NCBI RefSeq assembly: GCF_002265435.1
Contig: NZ_NOKQ01000276.1
Span: 62,001 to 126,000, forward strand
Length of the DNA: 64,000 bases
Direction: 5' to 3'
Origin: Tetzosporium hominis
GTDB lineage: Bacteria; Bacillota; Bacilli; Bacillales_A; Planococcaceae
Shown: piece after piece, positions 17,329-26,701 of the stretch
Position numbering within the stretch: the stretch's first letter is position 1
Layout: each line of letters starts with the position of its first letter
Program-made: the position numbers and the translations under genes
The notes under the pieces: generated by a model
Seen by the model: only the letters and a program-made list of their open reading frames with translations
What the model was told of the DNA's origin: nothing
Database searches by the model: none

Positions 17329-18408
17329 TTACAGTACTATTAGATCTTTCGTAAATTTCGTCAAGACTTCCACTCCATCTGCAGTAACCACTACATCATC
17401 CTCGATGCGGACGCCTGTTACTTCTGGGTGATAAATACCTGGCTCGATTGTAAAGACCATACCTTCGCGAAGAGCCATCTCATTTTCGCCATGGATAGAA
17501 GGGAACTCATGAACTGAAATTCCTAAACCATGTCCTAAGCGATGAGTGAAATACTCCCCATACCCGGCATCTTCAATCACATCACGAGCCGCTTTATCTA
17601 AGTCTTTAGCAAGAACTCCAGGACGAACTAGAGCAACAGCTGTTTCTTCTGCTTTTTTTACAGTTTCATAGATTTTGCGCTGATCTTCACTAGGCTCCCC
17701 AAATGCTACTGTTCGTGTAATATCCGAGCAATATCCATTTACGATAACTCCTAAATCGAACAACACAAAATCACCTTTTTGAATTTTGCGGTTACCTGGG
17801 GTTCCGTGAGGAGAAGCAGTTTTCAACCCACTCAGAACCATCGTACTGAATGACATACCATCTGCACCTTCTGCTTTTACAGCCGTTTCGACCTCAGAAA
17901 GAATTTCCATCTCCGTTCTTCCTTCTGCAATCGCTTTGCAGCCCACTTCAATTGCAAAATCAGCAAGTGCTGCTGCTTTTCGAAGTTCAACAAGTTCTTC
18001 AGGTGTCTTTAGTAAACGCATCTCCGTGATTGTCTCGTCGATAGAGGAGAAAGTAGCACCTGTGATGCGTGACTCTAAAAATTCTAAACGCTCTACAGTC
18101 ATGTGACTCTTTTCTATTGCAAGTTTTGCAACAGGTACAGTAAAGGAAGCTACTAGCTTGTCCCAAGCGTTTTCTGTATCCACGTGTCCGATAATGTTTC
18201 CTGAGAAGTGTTCTTTCGCATCCGGCACTTCCATTTGAGGACAGATTAAGAAAGACTGCCCATTTGCAGGGACAAATACACCAAGCAGACGTTCGTGTGG
18301 GTTGCTTCGGAATCCAGTGAAATAAAACACGTTATCCGGATGCGTGATGAAAGCAGCATCGAAGTTTTGTTGTTGCAAATGAGTTTGCAGTGTAGCAAGT
18401 TTTGACAT
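17329..18408 (-). CDS. Xaa-Pro dipeptidase/aminopeptidase, M24 family
   Basis: Cytosolic metallopeptidase of 359 residues. The N-terminal creatinase-like domain includes ITHPDNVFYFTGF; the C-terminal pita-bread domain has metal ligands in FDLGVIVNGYCSDITRT (two Asp), HRLGHGLGISVHE (His), FTIEPGIYHP (Glu) and GVRIEDDVVV (Glu). These are the complete M24 set. The ATG at 18408 has AGGAGGG 8 bp upstream and is preferred over a start 33 bp earlier. Prolidase and aminopeptidase P activities cannot be told apart here. Confidence 0.9.
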   Translation of the reverse strand: MSKLATLQTHLQQQNFDAAFITHPDNVFYFTGFRSNPHERLLGVFVPANGQSFLICPQMEVPDAKEHFSGNIIGHVDTENAWDKLVASFTVPVAKLAIEKSHMTVERLEFLESRITGATFSSIDETITEMRLLKTPEELVELRKAAALADFAIEVGCKAIAEGRTEMEILSEVETAVKAEGADGMSFSTMVLSGLKTASPHGTPGNRKIQKGDFVLFDLGVIVNGYCSDITRTVAFGEPSEDQRKIYETVKKAEETAVALVRPGVLAKDLDKAARDVIEDAGYGEYFTHRLGHGLGISVHEFPSIHGENEMALREGMVFTIEPGIYHPEVTGVRIEDDVVVTADGVEVLTKFTKDLIVL

Positions 18409-18503
18409 ACTCGAAACCCTCCTAAGTGTTTGACTATCCATTCCTCATCCTAACATAGTAGAATACAAGTTAGCAGTAAAATCTGAGAAATGGAGTGATG
18501 GCA

Positions 18504-19181
18504 ATGAAAGTGAGCTACCATGGACATTCTGTTGTAAAAATTGAAACAGGTGACTTCACCATTTTAATTGATCCTTTTATTTCGGGGAACGGACAGACAG
18601 ATTTACAGGTTGGAGACGTCAAACCGACGCATATCGTTCTAACCCATGGGCATAATGATCATGTAGGAGATACGGTTCAACTCGCGAAAGAGCACGACTC
18701 GTTAGTGATTGCTACGTTTGAACTTGCAGATTATCTGGAGTCCCAAGGAGCTAAAACACACGGTATGGGCATCGGTGGCGGACGGAAATTTGACTTCGGT
18801 CATGTAAAATTTACACAAGCGTTCCATAGTTCATCGTTTACAGACGAAGAAGGGACAGTGCACTATACAGGAATGCCTGCTGGAGTTGTGTTAACAATTG
18901 AAGACACAACGATTTATCATGCAGGAGATACCGGGCTGTTTAGCGATATGAAGTTGATTGGAGAGCAGGGGATTGATATTGCCTTCTTGCCAATTGGAGA
19001 CAATTTTACAATGGGCCCACGTGATGCAGCTCGTGCAGTAGAGTTCATCGAACCAAGAATAGTGGTGCCAATACATTACAATACGTTCCCGCCAATTGAA
19101 CAAGATCCTGAACACTTCAAATCCCTTGTCCACAGTGCAGACGTACAAATTTTAAAAGCAGGCGAAGAAGTACAGAATTAG
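18504..19181 (+). CDS. ytkL: metal-dependent hydrolase, UPF0173/YtkL
   Basis: Metallo-beta-lactamase-fold protein of 225 residues. Metal ligands: [10 protein letters not shown] (HxHxDH-like motif), YHAGDTGLF and PIHYNTFP. The N-terminus [17 protein letters not shown] is that of the UPF0173 family. The ATG at 18504 is 8 bp from GGAG; GTG (18495) and ATG (18498) upstream overlap that site. It is next to ytoI as in B. subtilis. Substrate unknown. Confidence 0.9.
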   Translation: MKVSYHGHSVVKIETGDFTILIDPFISGNGQTDLQVGDVKPTHIVLTHGHNDHVGDTVQLAKEHDSLVIATFELADYLESQGAKTHGMGIGGGRKFDFGHVKFTQAFHSSSFTDEEGTVHYTGMPAGVVLTIEDTTIYHAGDTGLFSDMKLIGEQGIDIAFLPIGDNFTMGPRDAARAVEFIEPRIVVPIHYNTFPPIEQDPEHFKSLVHSADVQILKAGEEVQN

Positions 19182-19198
19182 ACGGGGCGTGAAAGCAA

Positions 19199-20506
19199 GT
19201 GTCGACCAAGCATGAACAAATTTTAAGTTATATCGAATCGTTGCCTATTGGAAATAAGATATCTGTCCGTCAAATTGCAAAAGATCTGACAGTTAGTGAA
19301 GGAACCGCTTACCGAGCTATCAAAGAAGCGGAAAACAGACGGTTAGTTTCTACGATAGAACGAGTGGGTACGATTCGTATTGAAGTAAAACGAAAAGAAA
19401 ACTTTGAGCGTCTGACATTTGCAGAAGTCGTCAATATTGTAGATGGACTGGTCCTCGGCGGAAAGTCAGGCTTACATAAATCGCTGAGCAAGTTTGTCAT
19501 TGGCGCCATGCAAGTAGATGACATGATGCGTTATGTCGATCCAGGCAATCTGTTGATTGTCGGAAACCGCTACAAAGTGCATGAACACGCTTTAAAAGCA
19601 GGAGCTGCCGTTTTAGTGACAGGTGGGTTTGATGTTCCAGAATCCTCCAAGCGATTAGCAGATGAACTTGAATTGCCTCTAATCTCCACAAGCTATGACA
19701 CATTTACGGTTGCTACCATGATCAACCGGGCTATAGATGATCAATTGATTAAAAAAGACGTTTTATTGATTGAGGACATCTATATTCCAAAAGAGAAGAC
19801 AGCTTATTTAACTACAAGAGATACAGTGATGCGCTATAGAGAACTGAATTCGGAAACGAATCACGGCGGCTATCCAGTCGTAGATCAAAAAGAGACAGTA
19901 GTCGGTGTCGTGACGGCACGTGACGTCATGGATGCGGATAGTGAGGATTCGATTGAAAAGGTTATGACCAAGCAACCAATCGTCATTACATTAACGACGA
20001 GCGTTGCAGCAGCGAGTCACCGCATGGTCTGGGAAAGCATTGATCTGCTTCCGGTTGTTAATGAGGCGAACAAGCTTCAAGGTATCATCAGTCGGGAAGA
20101 TGTCCTAAAAGCACTACAAGCTTCTTCTCGACAACCGCAGAACGGAGAGACGATTGATGATTTGATCAAATCACAGTTATCGCCTTCATCTGATGATAAG
20201 TCTGTCATCGGATTCACAGTTACACCACAAATGACGAACCATTTCGGAACGATGTCTTACGGAGCGTTTACTACGGTGCTTTCTGAAGCAGGTTCTCAAG
20301 CATTGCGGACAAGACGGCGAGTGGAAAGTGTCGTGGAGAATATGACGATCTACCATACAAAGCCAGTACCTCTTGAAGCGCATATCAAGCTCATGCCGAA
20401 AGTGTTGGATTTTAGCAGACGTATGGCAAAAGTAGATGTGGAAGCCTACAATGACAAACATCTTGTCGGCAAAGCATTGATTACCTATCAGATATTCGAC
20501 CATTAA
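19199..20506 (+). CDS. ytoI: HTH-DRTGG-CBS-hotdog regulatory protein (YtoI)
   Basis: Protein of 435 residues with four recognisable parts: a winged-helix N-terminus (about 1-65, VRQIAKDLTVSEGTAYRAIK), a DRTGG-like domain (about 75-185), a CBS pair (about 195-315, with GVVTARDVMD and GIISREDVL), and a C-terminal hotdog thioesterase-like domain (about 340-435, NHFGTMSYGAFTTVLSEAG). It suggests a nucleotide-sensing regulator that may also bind an acyl-CoA, but no function is established. The start is GTG, 17 bp after ytkL. Confidence 0.88.
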   Translation: MSTKHEQILSYIESLPIGNKISVRQIAKDLTVSEGTAYRAIKEAENRRLVSTIERVGTIRIEVKRKENFERLTFAEVVNIVDGLVLGGKSGLHKSLSKFVIGAMQVDDMMRYVDPGNLLIVGNRYKVHEHALKAGAAVLVTGGFDVPESSKRLADELELPLISTSYDTFTVATMINRAIDDQLIKKDVLLIEDIYIPKEKTAYLTTRDTVMRYRELNSETNHGGYPVVDQKETVVGVVTARDVMDADSEDSIEKVMTKQPIVITLTTSVAAASHRMVWESIDLLPVVNEANKLQGIISREDVLKALQASSRQPQNGETIDDLIKSQLSPSSDDKSVIGFTVTPQMTNHFGTMSYGAFTTVLSEAGSQALRTRRRVESVVENMTIYHTKPVPLEAHIKLMPKVLDFSRRMAKVDVEAYNDKHLVGKALITYQIFDH

Positions 20507-20510
20507 ATGT

Positions 20511-20630
20511 TAGATGTGTAGAACGCCGCTCTAGAAATTTCATCAAAACCAGGCGCCCCAATTGAGGCGCTCTTTGCCTCGGTTGGGGTGAATGGTTTTG
20601 ATGTGGATTTCTGGCGTTCGCAACTCGATT
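20511..20630 (-). repeat. repeat family B, copy 3
   Basis: 120 bp in reverse orientation, TAGATGTG... to ...GCAACTCGATT. Read on the minus strand it matches copy 2 (2553-2673) nearly throughout, including the ATCAAAACCATTCACCCCAA block. It starts 5 bp after the ytoI stop. Confidence 0.88.
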
Positions 20631-20660
20631 ACTAGTAGATGTGAAGAACGCTAACTATAA

Positions 20661-20700
20661 AGATAAGGGAGTTTCTCATTTACGAGAAACTCCCTTATCT
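20661..20700. terminator. bidirectional terminator ytoI/ytpI
   Basis: Perfect 17-bp stem (20661-20677 with 20684-20700), loop ATTTAC, between convergent genes. The core is identical to that of the mgl terminator. Confidence 0.85.
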
Positions 20701-20722
20701 GTGTTGAGGACTATTTCTTTTT

Positions 20723-21034
20723 TCATTCAGGGACCTGGTTTAAATCCCATTCCTCTTGTACAAACTTTCCATAATGTTTTGATGCCTTATAATTGTAGAC
20801 AGCCATATAACCACCAAGCAACAAGAAAATCGCTGATATGATGTACGTGATGGTATCCGGGAATAAAAACAAGTAATTCAAACCGAATAAGAAAACAAAT
20901 ACACCTAAACAAATGCCACTTTTCGCCGAGTACCATTTCTTGCGAATTGGTAAATCTGTACGAAATTGTTTTGTTTTAAAATAAAAATACCATACAATAG
21001 AGATAATAATCCCAATAGCTAAAATCGAATTCAT
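20723..21034 (-). CDS. ytpI: YtpI-like membrane protein
   Basis: Small membrane protein of 103 residues with three predicted transmembrane segments (about 3-17, 38-57, 61-80) and a polar C-terminus ending EEWDLNQVPE. Size, position beside nrnA and topology fit YtpI of B. subtilis, whose function is unknown. The ATG at 21034 follows GGAGGG by about 7 nt. It is divergent from nrnA. Confidence 0.75.
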   Translation of the reverse strand: MNSILAIGIIISIVWYFYFKTKQFRTDLPIRKKWYSAKSGICLGVFVFLFGLNYLFLFPDTITYIISAIFLLLGGYMAVYNYKASKHYGKFVQEEWDLNQVPE

Positions 21035-21123
21035 TTGGTTCCCTCCACACACTTTCTTCTATTAGTGTACCGACTTTTTATAGAAAATGCGACAGTGGAG
21101 CTACCGTTACAGGAGGAATACTG

Positions 21124-22050
21124 ATGCACCGTCAAATACTGGACAAAATTAAGGCCTATCCAAAAATCGTCATACACCGACACGTAAGGCCTGATCCCGA
21201 TGCATATGGTTCCTCGATTGGGTTGATGATGCTCTTAAAGCACAACTATCCCGAAAAAGAAATCTATGTAACAGGAAAACATGACTTCACACTCGACTAT
21301 TTGGCAAAACCGATGGTTGTCTCGGATGCAGCGTTCGAAGGTGCCTTGATTATTGTTACGGATACGGCAAATACAGATCGTATCGATGATCAGCGCTATA
21401 CAAAAGGAGAGTATCTGATCAAGATTGATCATCATCCAAATGAAGATCCTTATGGAGACATTGTCTATGTAGATACTACTGCAAGTTCAGCAAGCGAAAT
21501 CATCTACTCTTTATTTTTAACGGGTGCTGAAGAAGAGGACTGGACACTCCCTGACCAAGCAGCGCGTCTTTTATATGCAGGCATCGTAGGAGACACAGGT
21601 CGATTTATGTTCTCAAGCACATCTTTGAAGACAATGACTTATGCAGGAGAATTGATGGCATATGACTTTGACCGAGGCGAGTTATTCAATGCTATGTATG
21701 AAGTATCTCCAAACGTACTGAAATTAAAAGGGTACGTCTACGAAAACTTCGTCATGAAAAACGGAATTGGACACGTCAAGATGACAAAGGCTCTTCTCGC
21801 GGATTATGGAGTCAGTCAATCAGAAGCCTCTCTATTAGTGAGTGCATTGGCAGATGTTCAAGGAATGCGCGCCTGGGTGTTCTTTATTGAAGACGAGGAG
21901 AGCATCCGTGTTCGACTTCGCTCTAAAGGCCCGGTTATTAACGAAATTGCGAAAAAATACAATGGCGGAGGACATCCTCTTGCATCTGGAGCTACTATCT
22001 ACAAGTGGCATGAAGTAGATGATGTTATGGGAGATATGTATAAACTTTAA
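21124..22050 (+). CDS. nrnA: bifunctional oligoribonuclease/pAp phosphatase NrnA
   Basis: DHH/DHHA1 phosphoesterase of 308 residues that degrades nanoRNAs and dephosphorylates pAp. Metal-binding motifs: HRHVRPDPDAYGSS, VTDTANTDRID, IDHHPNEDPYGD and AGIVGDTGRF; the DHHA1 substrate loop is GGGHPLASGA. It is 10 bp upstream of dnaE with an AAGGAGG site between them, so the two are probably cotranscribed. Confidence 0.95.
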   Translation: MHRQILDKIKAYPKIVIHRHVRPDPDAYGSSIGLMMLLKHNYPEKEIYVTGKHDFTLDYLAKPMVVSDAAFEGALIIVTDTANTDRIDDQRYTKGEYLIKIDHHPNEDPYGDIVYVDTTASSASEIIYSLFLTGAEEEDWTLPDQAARLLYAGIVGDTGRFMFSSTSLKTMTYAGELMAYDFDRGELFNAMYEVSPNVLKLKGYVYENFVMKNGIGHVKMTKALLADYGVSQSEASLLVSALADVQGMRAWVFFIEDEESIRVRLRSKGPVINEIAKKYNGGGHPLASGATIYKWHEVDDVMGDMYKL

Positions 22051-22060
22051 GGAGGTTCCT

Positions 22061-25000
22061 ATGGCGATCTGTTATCCACAACTTGTGACATCTATGGATT
22101 TATTGCAAAGTACGATACGTTTAGATCGCCTGGGGCCTTTCCTTGCTGGTCAAGGAGTACAGCTGGCTGCTTTGACCAACTCTACTTTATATGGTGTCCA
22201 GGCATTTTATAAAGAAATGGTGCGTCATTCGATTCAACCGGTTATTGGTCTAAGGTATCGCTTAGAGCTTTCTGATGAAGACGTGGTTCAAGCTATTAGT
22301 TACGCAACAAATGAAACAGGATGGAAAAATCTGCTCAAGTTATCTAGTGCTCTTGAGACCCGGCATGTTGATGCGTTGCCTACTTCCTGGTTTCGCGCTT
22401 ACTCAAAAGGTTTAGTTACTGCTGTAGTCGTTACAGAAGACAGCTATCCCCGAATTGCTTCCTATTTATCCGCTTCAGTGATTCCTGCAGTTTCATCTGA
22501 AACAGTTGAACAGCATTTATTTATTGAAGAATTAAGGGAGATGCATCCTTTAGTTCTTCCTTATGCACCTGCTCAATTAGAGGACGAGGAAGACCGCCTC
22601 GCTTTTCGAGTTCTTCAAGCTCTTTCAGAGGGAAAGAAGCTTCAGGAAACAGAAGAGCTTCCTGTCATTCCACTTCTAACTAAACAACAATGGGATGACA
22701 AATTTGCATCGCTTGGCGACTGGCAGTCAACGTTTTTCCAGCTGTTTTGTGAAGGCTATGCAGTGTCTGAGAAGACACCTAAATTACCACGCTTTCCAGT
22801 TCCTGAAGGCACGAATGCAAATGATTATTTATCACGTCTGGCCACCCATCAGCTAGAACAAAAAGGTCTTGCAACAAATAATGCATATTTAGAGCGCTTA
22901 AAGTACGAACTATCAATCATCCAATCAATGGGATATAGCGATTATTTCTTAATTGTGCAAGATTTCATTAATTATGCGAAATCAAAAGGGATTTCCGTAG
23001 GTCCTGGTCGTGGTTCATCTGCAAGTTCCTTAGTTGCGTATGTCCTCGGAATTACTGGAGTTGATCCAATTGAATATGGCTTATTATTTGAGCGATTCCT
23101 AAATCCCGAGCGAGTATCGTTACCAGATATTGATGTCGACTTTGCCGATTACCGTCGAGATGAAGTCATTCGCTATGTGCAACAAAAGTACGGAGAGAAA
23201 TTTGTGGCGCAGATTGTCGCATTTGGAACACTCTCTACAAAGGCAGTCGCTCGCGAAGTAGCAAGAGTCATGGAACTTCCACAAGAGACTCTCGCGTTTC
23301 TTTCTAAGTCTGTACCCGCTCAAGTGGCTTCTTTAGAGACAGCGGTCAACGAGTCAAAAGACCTCCAAGCATTCATATCAAGAGAGGAAAAGCATGAACT
23401 CTGGTACCAGCTGGCTAAACGACTTGAAGGGATGCCACGTAATACCACTGTTCACGCAGCAGGTGTTGTCATCTCACCCAAACCACTGGTGGAAGTCGTT
23501 CCAATTGAAGAACATAATGACGGCATGTATCTGACCCAATGGACAATGAAGGAAGTCGAGGAAGCGGGTCTTCTAAAGATGGATTTCTTAGGGCTACGCA
23601 ACCTGACCATGCTAGATCAGATGACAGCAAGCATAAGAGAGACACAGTCACCAGACTTCTCACTTTCTCGCATTGACCGGGAAGACGCGAAGGCGCTTGC
23701 ACTCTTATCATCCGGAGACACACTAGGAATCTTTCAGTTCGAGTCATCTGGAATGAAAAAGGCTTTGCAAACAGTCCATCCTACCTCGTTCCGAGAAGTA
23801 GTGGCGGTCAACGCCTTGTTCCGTCCAGGTCCGATGGCGTTTATTCCAAACTTTGCTGCACGGAAACAAGGGAAAGAAGCTGTGCGCTATGCGCATCCCT
23901 CTGTCGAACCTATCTTAAAAGAAACATATGGAATTATTGTCTATCAAGAGCAAATTATGCAGCTAGCACGAAGCATTGCAGGCTACAGCTATGCCGAAGC
24001 CGATAATCTTCGTAGAGCTGTGAGTAAGAAAGACCGTAATGTATTAACGGCGGAGAAAAACAATTTTACTACTAGAGCGCAGCAACAAGGAGTGGCTGGA
24101 CAGACGGCCGCTACCTTATATGACTTAATCGTGAGATTTGCAGAGTACGGCTTCCCAAAAAGCCATGCAACAGCTTATAGCTTGATTGCTATGCAGATGG
24201 CTTATATTAAAGCTCATTATCCTGAAGCGTTTTACACGACATTACTAACATCTACAACCGGTAACAAAGAGAAACAAGTAGCGGTCTTTCGTGAAATGAA
24301 ACGACGAGGACTTGCTCTACTGCCACCCGACTTATGGAAAAGCTTTGGCCGTTTTACAATGGACAACGGAGGCATCCGAGTTGGTCTGAGCAGCATTAAA
24401 GGGATACCGCGTCCGTTTATGCAACAATTGCTAGCGATTCGTAAACAACGAAATACACCGTGGAAGTCTTTGTTTGAACTCGCTGCTGATCTTTCTGCAC
24501 AGTATTTTACACGGGCAACAATTGAACCGTTGATCAAAGCAGGGGCTCTCGATTTTCTAGGGAAAGACCGAGCTGTCTTACTGGCAAGCCTTGATCCGGC
24601 TATTATGCACGCAGAGCTCGTTCGACCTACAGTGGACAATGATTTACTGAGTGGTTCAATTGGATCCTTTGGAGAACCCAAATATACAGAAGCAGCGATT
24701 ATGCCAGACAATTACAAATTGGCGTATGAAAAAGAGGTACTTGGAACATTTTTATCAGCGCATCCTGTCGAAGGAGCTCGAAATCAGTTCAACTCGAATT
24801 TGCGTCCAATTGATGAAGTCCAACTTGCGAATGGGAGTCAGGTGGAACTTGTCGGTTTGCTCAAAGACCTTCGCAAAATTCGTACTAAAAAAGGCCAAGC
24901 CATGGCATTTGGAGTTCTTGAAGATGAGCGCGATGAAATCGACCTCACGTTTTTCCCAGAAGTCTTTGCAAACGTAAATGTCCACTTGAAGGAACAAACG

Positions 25001-25078
25001 GTTCTTCATGTTCGAGGGAAAATAGAACAGCGTAACGGTAAAAATCAACTAATCGTTCAGTCACTACAGCCTCTATAG
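22061..25078 (+). CDS. dnaE: DNA polymerase III alpha subunit DnaE
   Basis: C-family replicative polymerase of 1005 residues, the lagging-strand/primer-extending enzyme of Bacillales. Catalytic aspartates D356 and D358 are in PDIDVDFADYRRDEV; palm and finger motifs include GPGRGSSASSLVAYVLG, KMDFLGLRNLTM and FPKSHATAYSLIAMQMAY. The N-terminal PHP domain is degenerate: the usual metal ligands are missing from YPQLVTSMDLL and ALTNSTLYG. The protein ends after the OB-fold region and lacks the roughly 100-residue tail of B. subtilis DnaE. The ATG at 22061 follows AAGGAGG. Confidence 0.95.
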   Translation: MAICYPQLVTSMDLLQSTIRLDRLGPFLAGQGVQLAALTNSTLYGVQAFYKEMVRHSIQPVIGLRYRLELSDEDVVQAISYATNETGWKNLLKLSSALETRHVDALPTSWFRAYSKGLVTAVVVTEDSYPRIASYLSASVIPAVSSETVEQHLFIEELREMHPLVLPYAPAQLEDEEDRLAFRVLQALSEGKKLQETEELPVIPLLTKQQWDDKFASLGDWQSTFFQLFCEGYAVSEKTPKLPRFPVPEGTNANDYLSRLATHQLEQKGLATNNAYLERLKYELSIIQSMGYSDYFLIVQDFINYAKSKGISVGPGRGSSASSLVAYVLGITGVDPIEYGLLFERFLNPERVSLPDIDVDFADYRRDEVIRYVQQKYGEKFVAQIVAFGTLSTKAVAREVARVMELPQETLAFLSKSVPAQVASLETAVNESKDLQAFISREEKHELWYQLAKRLEGMPRNTTVHAAGVVISPKPLVEVVPIEEHNDGMYLTQWTMKEVEEAGLLKMDFLGLRNLTMLDQMTASIRETQSPDFSLSRIDREDAKALALLSSGDTLGIFQFESSGMKKALQTVHPTSFREVVAVNALFRPGPMAFIPNFAARKQGKEAVRYAHPSVEPILKETYGIIVYQEQIMQLARSIAGYSYAEADNLRRAVSKKDRNVLTAEKNNFTTRAQQQGVAGQTAATLYDLIVRFAEYGFPKSHATAYSLIAMQMAYIKAHYPEAFYTTLLTSTTGNKEKQVAVFREMKRRGLALLPPDLWKSFGRFTMDNGGIRVGLSSIKGIPRPFMQQLLAIRKQRNTPWKSLFELAADLSAQYFTRATIEPLIKAGALDFLGKDRAVLLASLDPAIMHAELVRPTVDNDLLSGSIGSFGEPKYTEAAIMPDNYKLAYEKEVLGTFLSAHPVEGARNQFNSNLRPIDEVQLANGSQVELVGLLKDLRKIRTKKGQAMAFGVLEDERDEIDLTFFPEVFANVNVHLKEQTVLHVRGKIEQRNGKNQLIVQSLQPL

Positions 25079-25087
25079 AAAATTTTG

Positions 25088-25117
25088 ATTCCAGTCTTTC
25101 GGGACTGGAATTTTTTT
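25088..25117 (+). terminator. terminator after dnaE
   Basis: ATTCCAGTC, loop TTTCGG, GACTGGAAT and a run of seven T. Confidence 0.92.
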
Positions 25118-25127
25118 ATTGTGACAG

Positions 25128-25181
25128 TTGTCATGGTGAAAAAAATGCGTTATGCTACTACTTGTGAGTGGTCAGACCACT
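25128..25181 (+). promoter_or_regulatory. gntR-accDA promoter and palindromic GntR operator
   Basis: TTGTCA (25128-25133), 17 bp, TATGCT (25151-25156). Just past the predicted start site is a perfect 15-bp palindrome AGTGGTCAGACCACT (25167-25181), which contains TGGTC-N-GACCA, the operator form of FadR-type GntR regulators. The first gene downstream encodes such a regulator, so autoregulation is likely. Confidence 0.75.
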
Positions 25182-25208
25182 TTCAAAAATATGGAAACAG
25201 GTGACGAT

Positions 25209-25841
25209 ATGACATCTGCATCACCTAAATTATTTACAGAGATCGTCCGACAACTGAGGCAATTGATTGAACAGGAGCGGATTCCCATTGGTGGAAAGCT
25301 GCCGTCTGAACGAGAACTTGCCGAACGTCTAGAGGTAGGACGTTCCACGATCCGAGAGGCCCTTCGAAGTCTGGAGCTTTTAGGATTGATTGAAACGCGA
25401 AGAGGCGAAGGAACTTTCTTAGCTGACTTTCGTAACCATAAACTAGTAGAGATTTTGGCTACATTTATTTTAAAAGACACAAAATCAACTATAGATATCC
25501 ATTCCACACGGCAAGCGCTCGAGAAACAAGCTATACATGAAGTGGTAGAAGGAAAGAGTGCCAGCTTATCTGTTTTAAAGAATGCATTGGTAACAACAGA
25601 CGACATTCAACAGGAATGGTTTTTAAAGGAACTCGTCATTGCATCAGGCAACCGGCTGTCGATGAAAATTTGGTTGTTACTTAATGAGTACAGTAGTCGA
25701 CCGTTTCGCACAGAGATGACGGAAGAAGACCGAAGTCATTGGCTCGAGCTGATTGAATCCATTGAAGCAGGAAACAGTCAGCAAGCGCAGCTGCAATTAG
25801 CGGCATGGGAACAACGATTGAGAGGGGAACTAGATAGATGA
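25209..25841 (+). CDS. GntR/FadR-family transcriptional regulator of accDA
   Basis: DNA-binding protein of 210 residues. N-terminal GntR winged helix (about residues 8-75) with [20 protein letters not shown] and [23 protein letters not shown] split across the recognition helix. The C-terminal part is helical and FCD-like but short (about 120 residues). The ATG at 25209 follows AGGTGA; an ATG at 25191 lacks a site. It overlaps accD by ATGA. Operon position suggests it senses an acyl-CoA, malonyl-CoA or related signal and controls acetyl-CoA carboxylase; that is inference. Confidence 0.85.
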   Translation: MTSASPKLFTEIVRQLRQLIEQERIPIGGKLPSERELAERLEVGRSTIREALRSLELLGLIETRRGEGTFLADFRNHKLVEILATFILKDTKSTIDIHSTRQALEKQAIHEVVEGKSASLSVLKNALVTTDDIQQEWFLKELVIASGNRLSMKIWLLLNEYSSRPFRTEMTEEDRSHWLELIESIEAGNSQQAQLQLAAWEQRLRGELDR

Positions 25842-26701
25842 TTCGAGAATTATTCGCGAAAAACAAAGTGAAGTATGCCACGATCCCTAAAAAAGAACAT
25901 AAAAATGATGTTCCAGAAGGAATCATGACGAAGTGTCCTGGATGTAAGAAAAACATGTTCACAAAAGAAATTGAAACGAACAATTGGGTTTGTCCTCAAT
26001 GTGATCATCACTATCCGTTAAATGCAAAGCAGCGTGTAGCTTCTCTTCTTGAAGAAGAAGGGCAACAATCGTTTGATATGGATCTGCAAACTACAAATCC
26101 TCTAGGATTCCCTGGATATACTGAAAAAATTCTGTCAGATCAGAAAAAGACAGGTCTCAATGAAGCGGTATGGACGGGAACAGGAACTCTAGAAGGGCAG
26201 AAAGTTGTACTTGCTGTCATGGACTCAACGTTCCGCATGGGCTCTATGGGTTCTGTTGTCGGAGAAAAGATTACGCGTGCTATAGAGTTTGCGACATCTA
26301 ATCGACTACCATTCCTCATTTTCACAGCGAGTGGCGGTGCCCGCATGCAAGAAGGCGTGTTATCACTTATGCAGATGGCCAAGACTAGTGTAGCTCTTAA
26401 TCGTCACCGAGCAGAAGGACTTCTGTATGTATCCGTCATGACACACCCTACTACAGGAGGTGTCTCCGCAAGCTTTGCTTCTTTAGGGGATGTGAATTTA
26501 GCGGAACCGAAAGCGCTGATTGGCTTTGCTGGTCGTCGGGTAATTGAACAGACTGTCCGTGAAAAGTTGCCTGAAGATTTTCAGACAGCTGAGTTTCTTT
26601 TAGAGAAGGGCCAGCTAGACGCTGTTGTGCACCGTCATGACATGAAGCAGACATTAGCGACTCTCGTGCAATTACACACCAAGGAGGCATCCCAATGGTA
26701 A
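25838..26701 (+). CDS. accD: acetyl-CoA carboxylase carboxyltransferase beta subunit
   Basis: 287-residue half of the carboxyltransferase that moves CO2 from carboxybiotin to acetyl-CoA, giving malonyl-CoA for fatty acid synthesis. The N-terminal four-cysteine zinc ribbon is visible ([10 protein letters not shown] and [10 protein letters not shown]). The crotonase-like core has [19 protein letters not shown] and [16 protein letters not shown]. It overlaps both the regulator gene (4 bp) and accA (7 bp). Confidence 0.97.
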   Translation: MIRELFAKNKVKYATIPKKEHKNDVPEGIMTKCPGCKKNMFTKEIETNNWVCPQCDHHYPLNAKQRVASLLEEEGQQSFDMDLQTTNPLGFPGYTEKILSDQKKTGLNEAVWTGTGTLEGQKVVLAVMDSTFRMGSMGSVVGEKITRAIEFATSNRLPFLIFTASGGARMQEGVLSLMQMAKTSVALNRHRAEGLLYVSVMTHPTTGGVSASFASLGDVNLAEPKALIGFAGRRVIEQTVREKLPEDFQTAEFLLEKGQLDAVVHRHDMKQTLATLVQLHTKEASQW

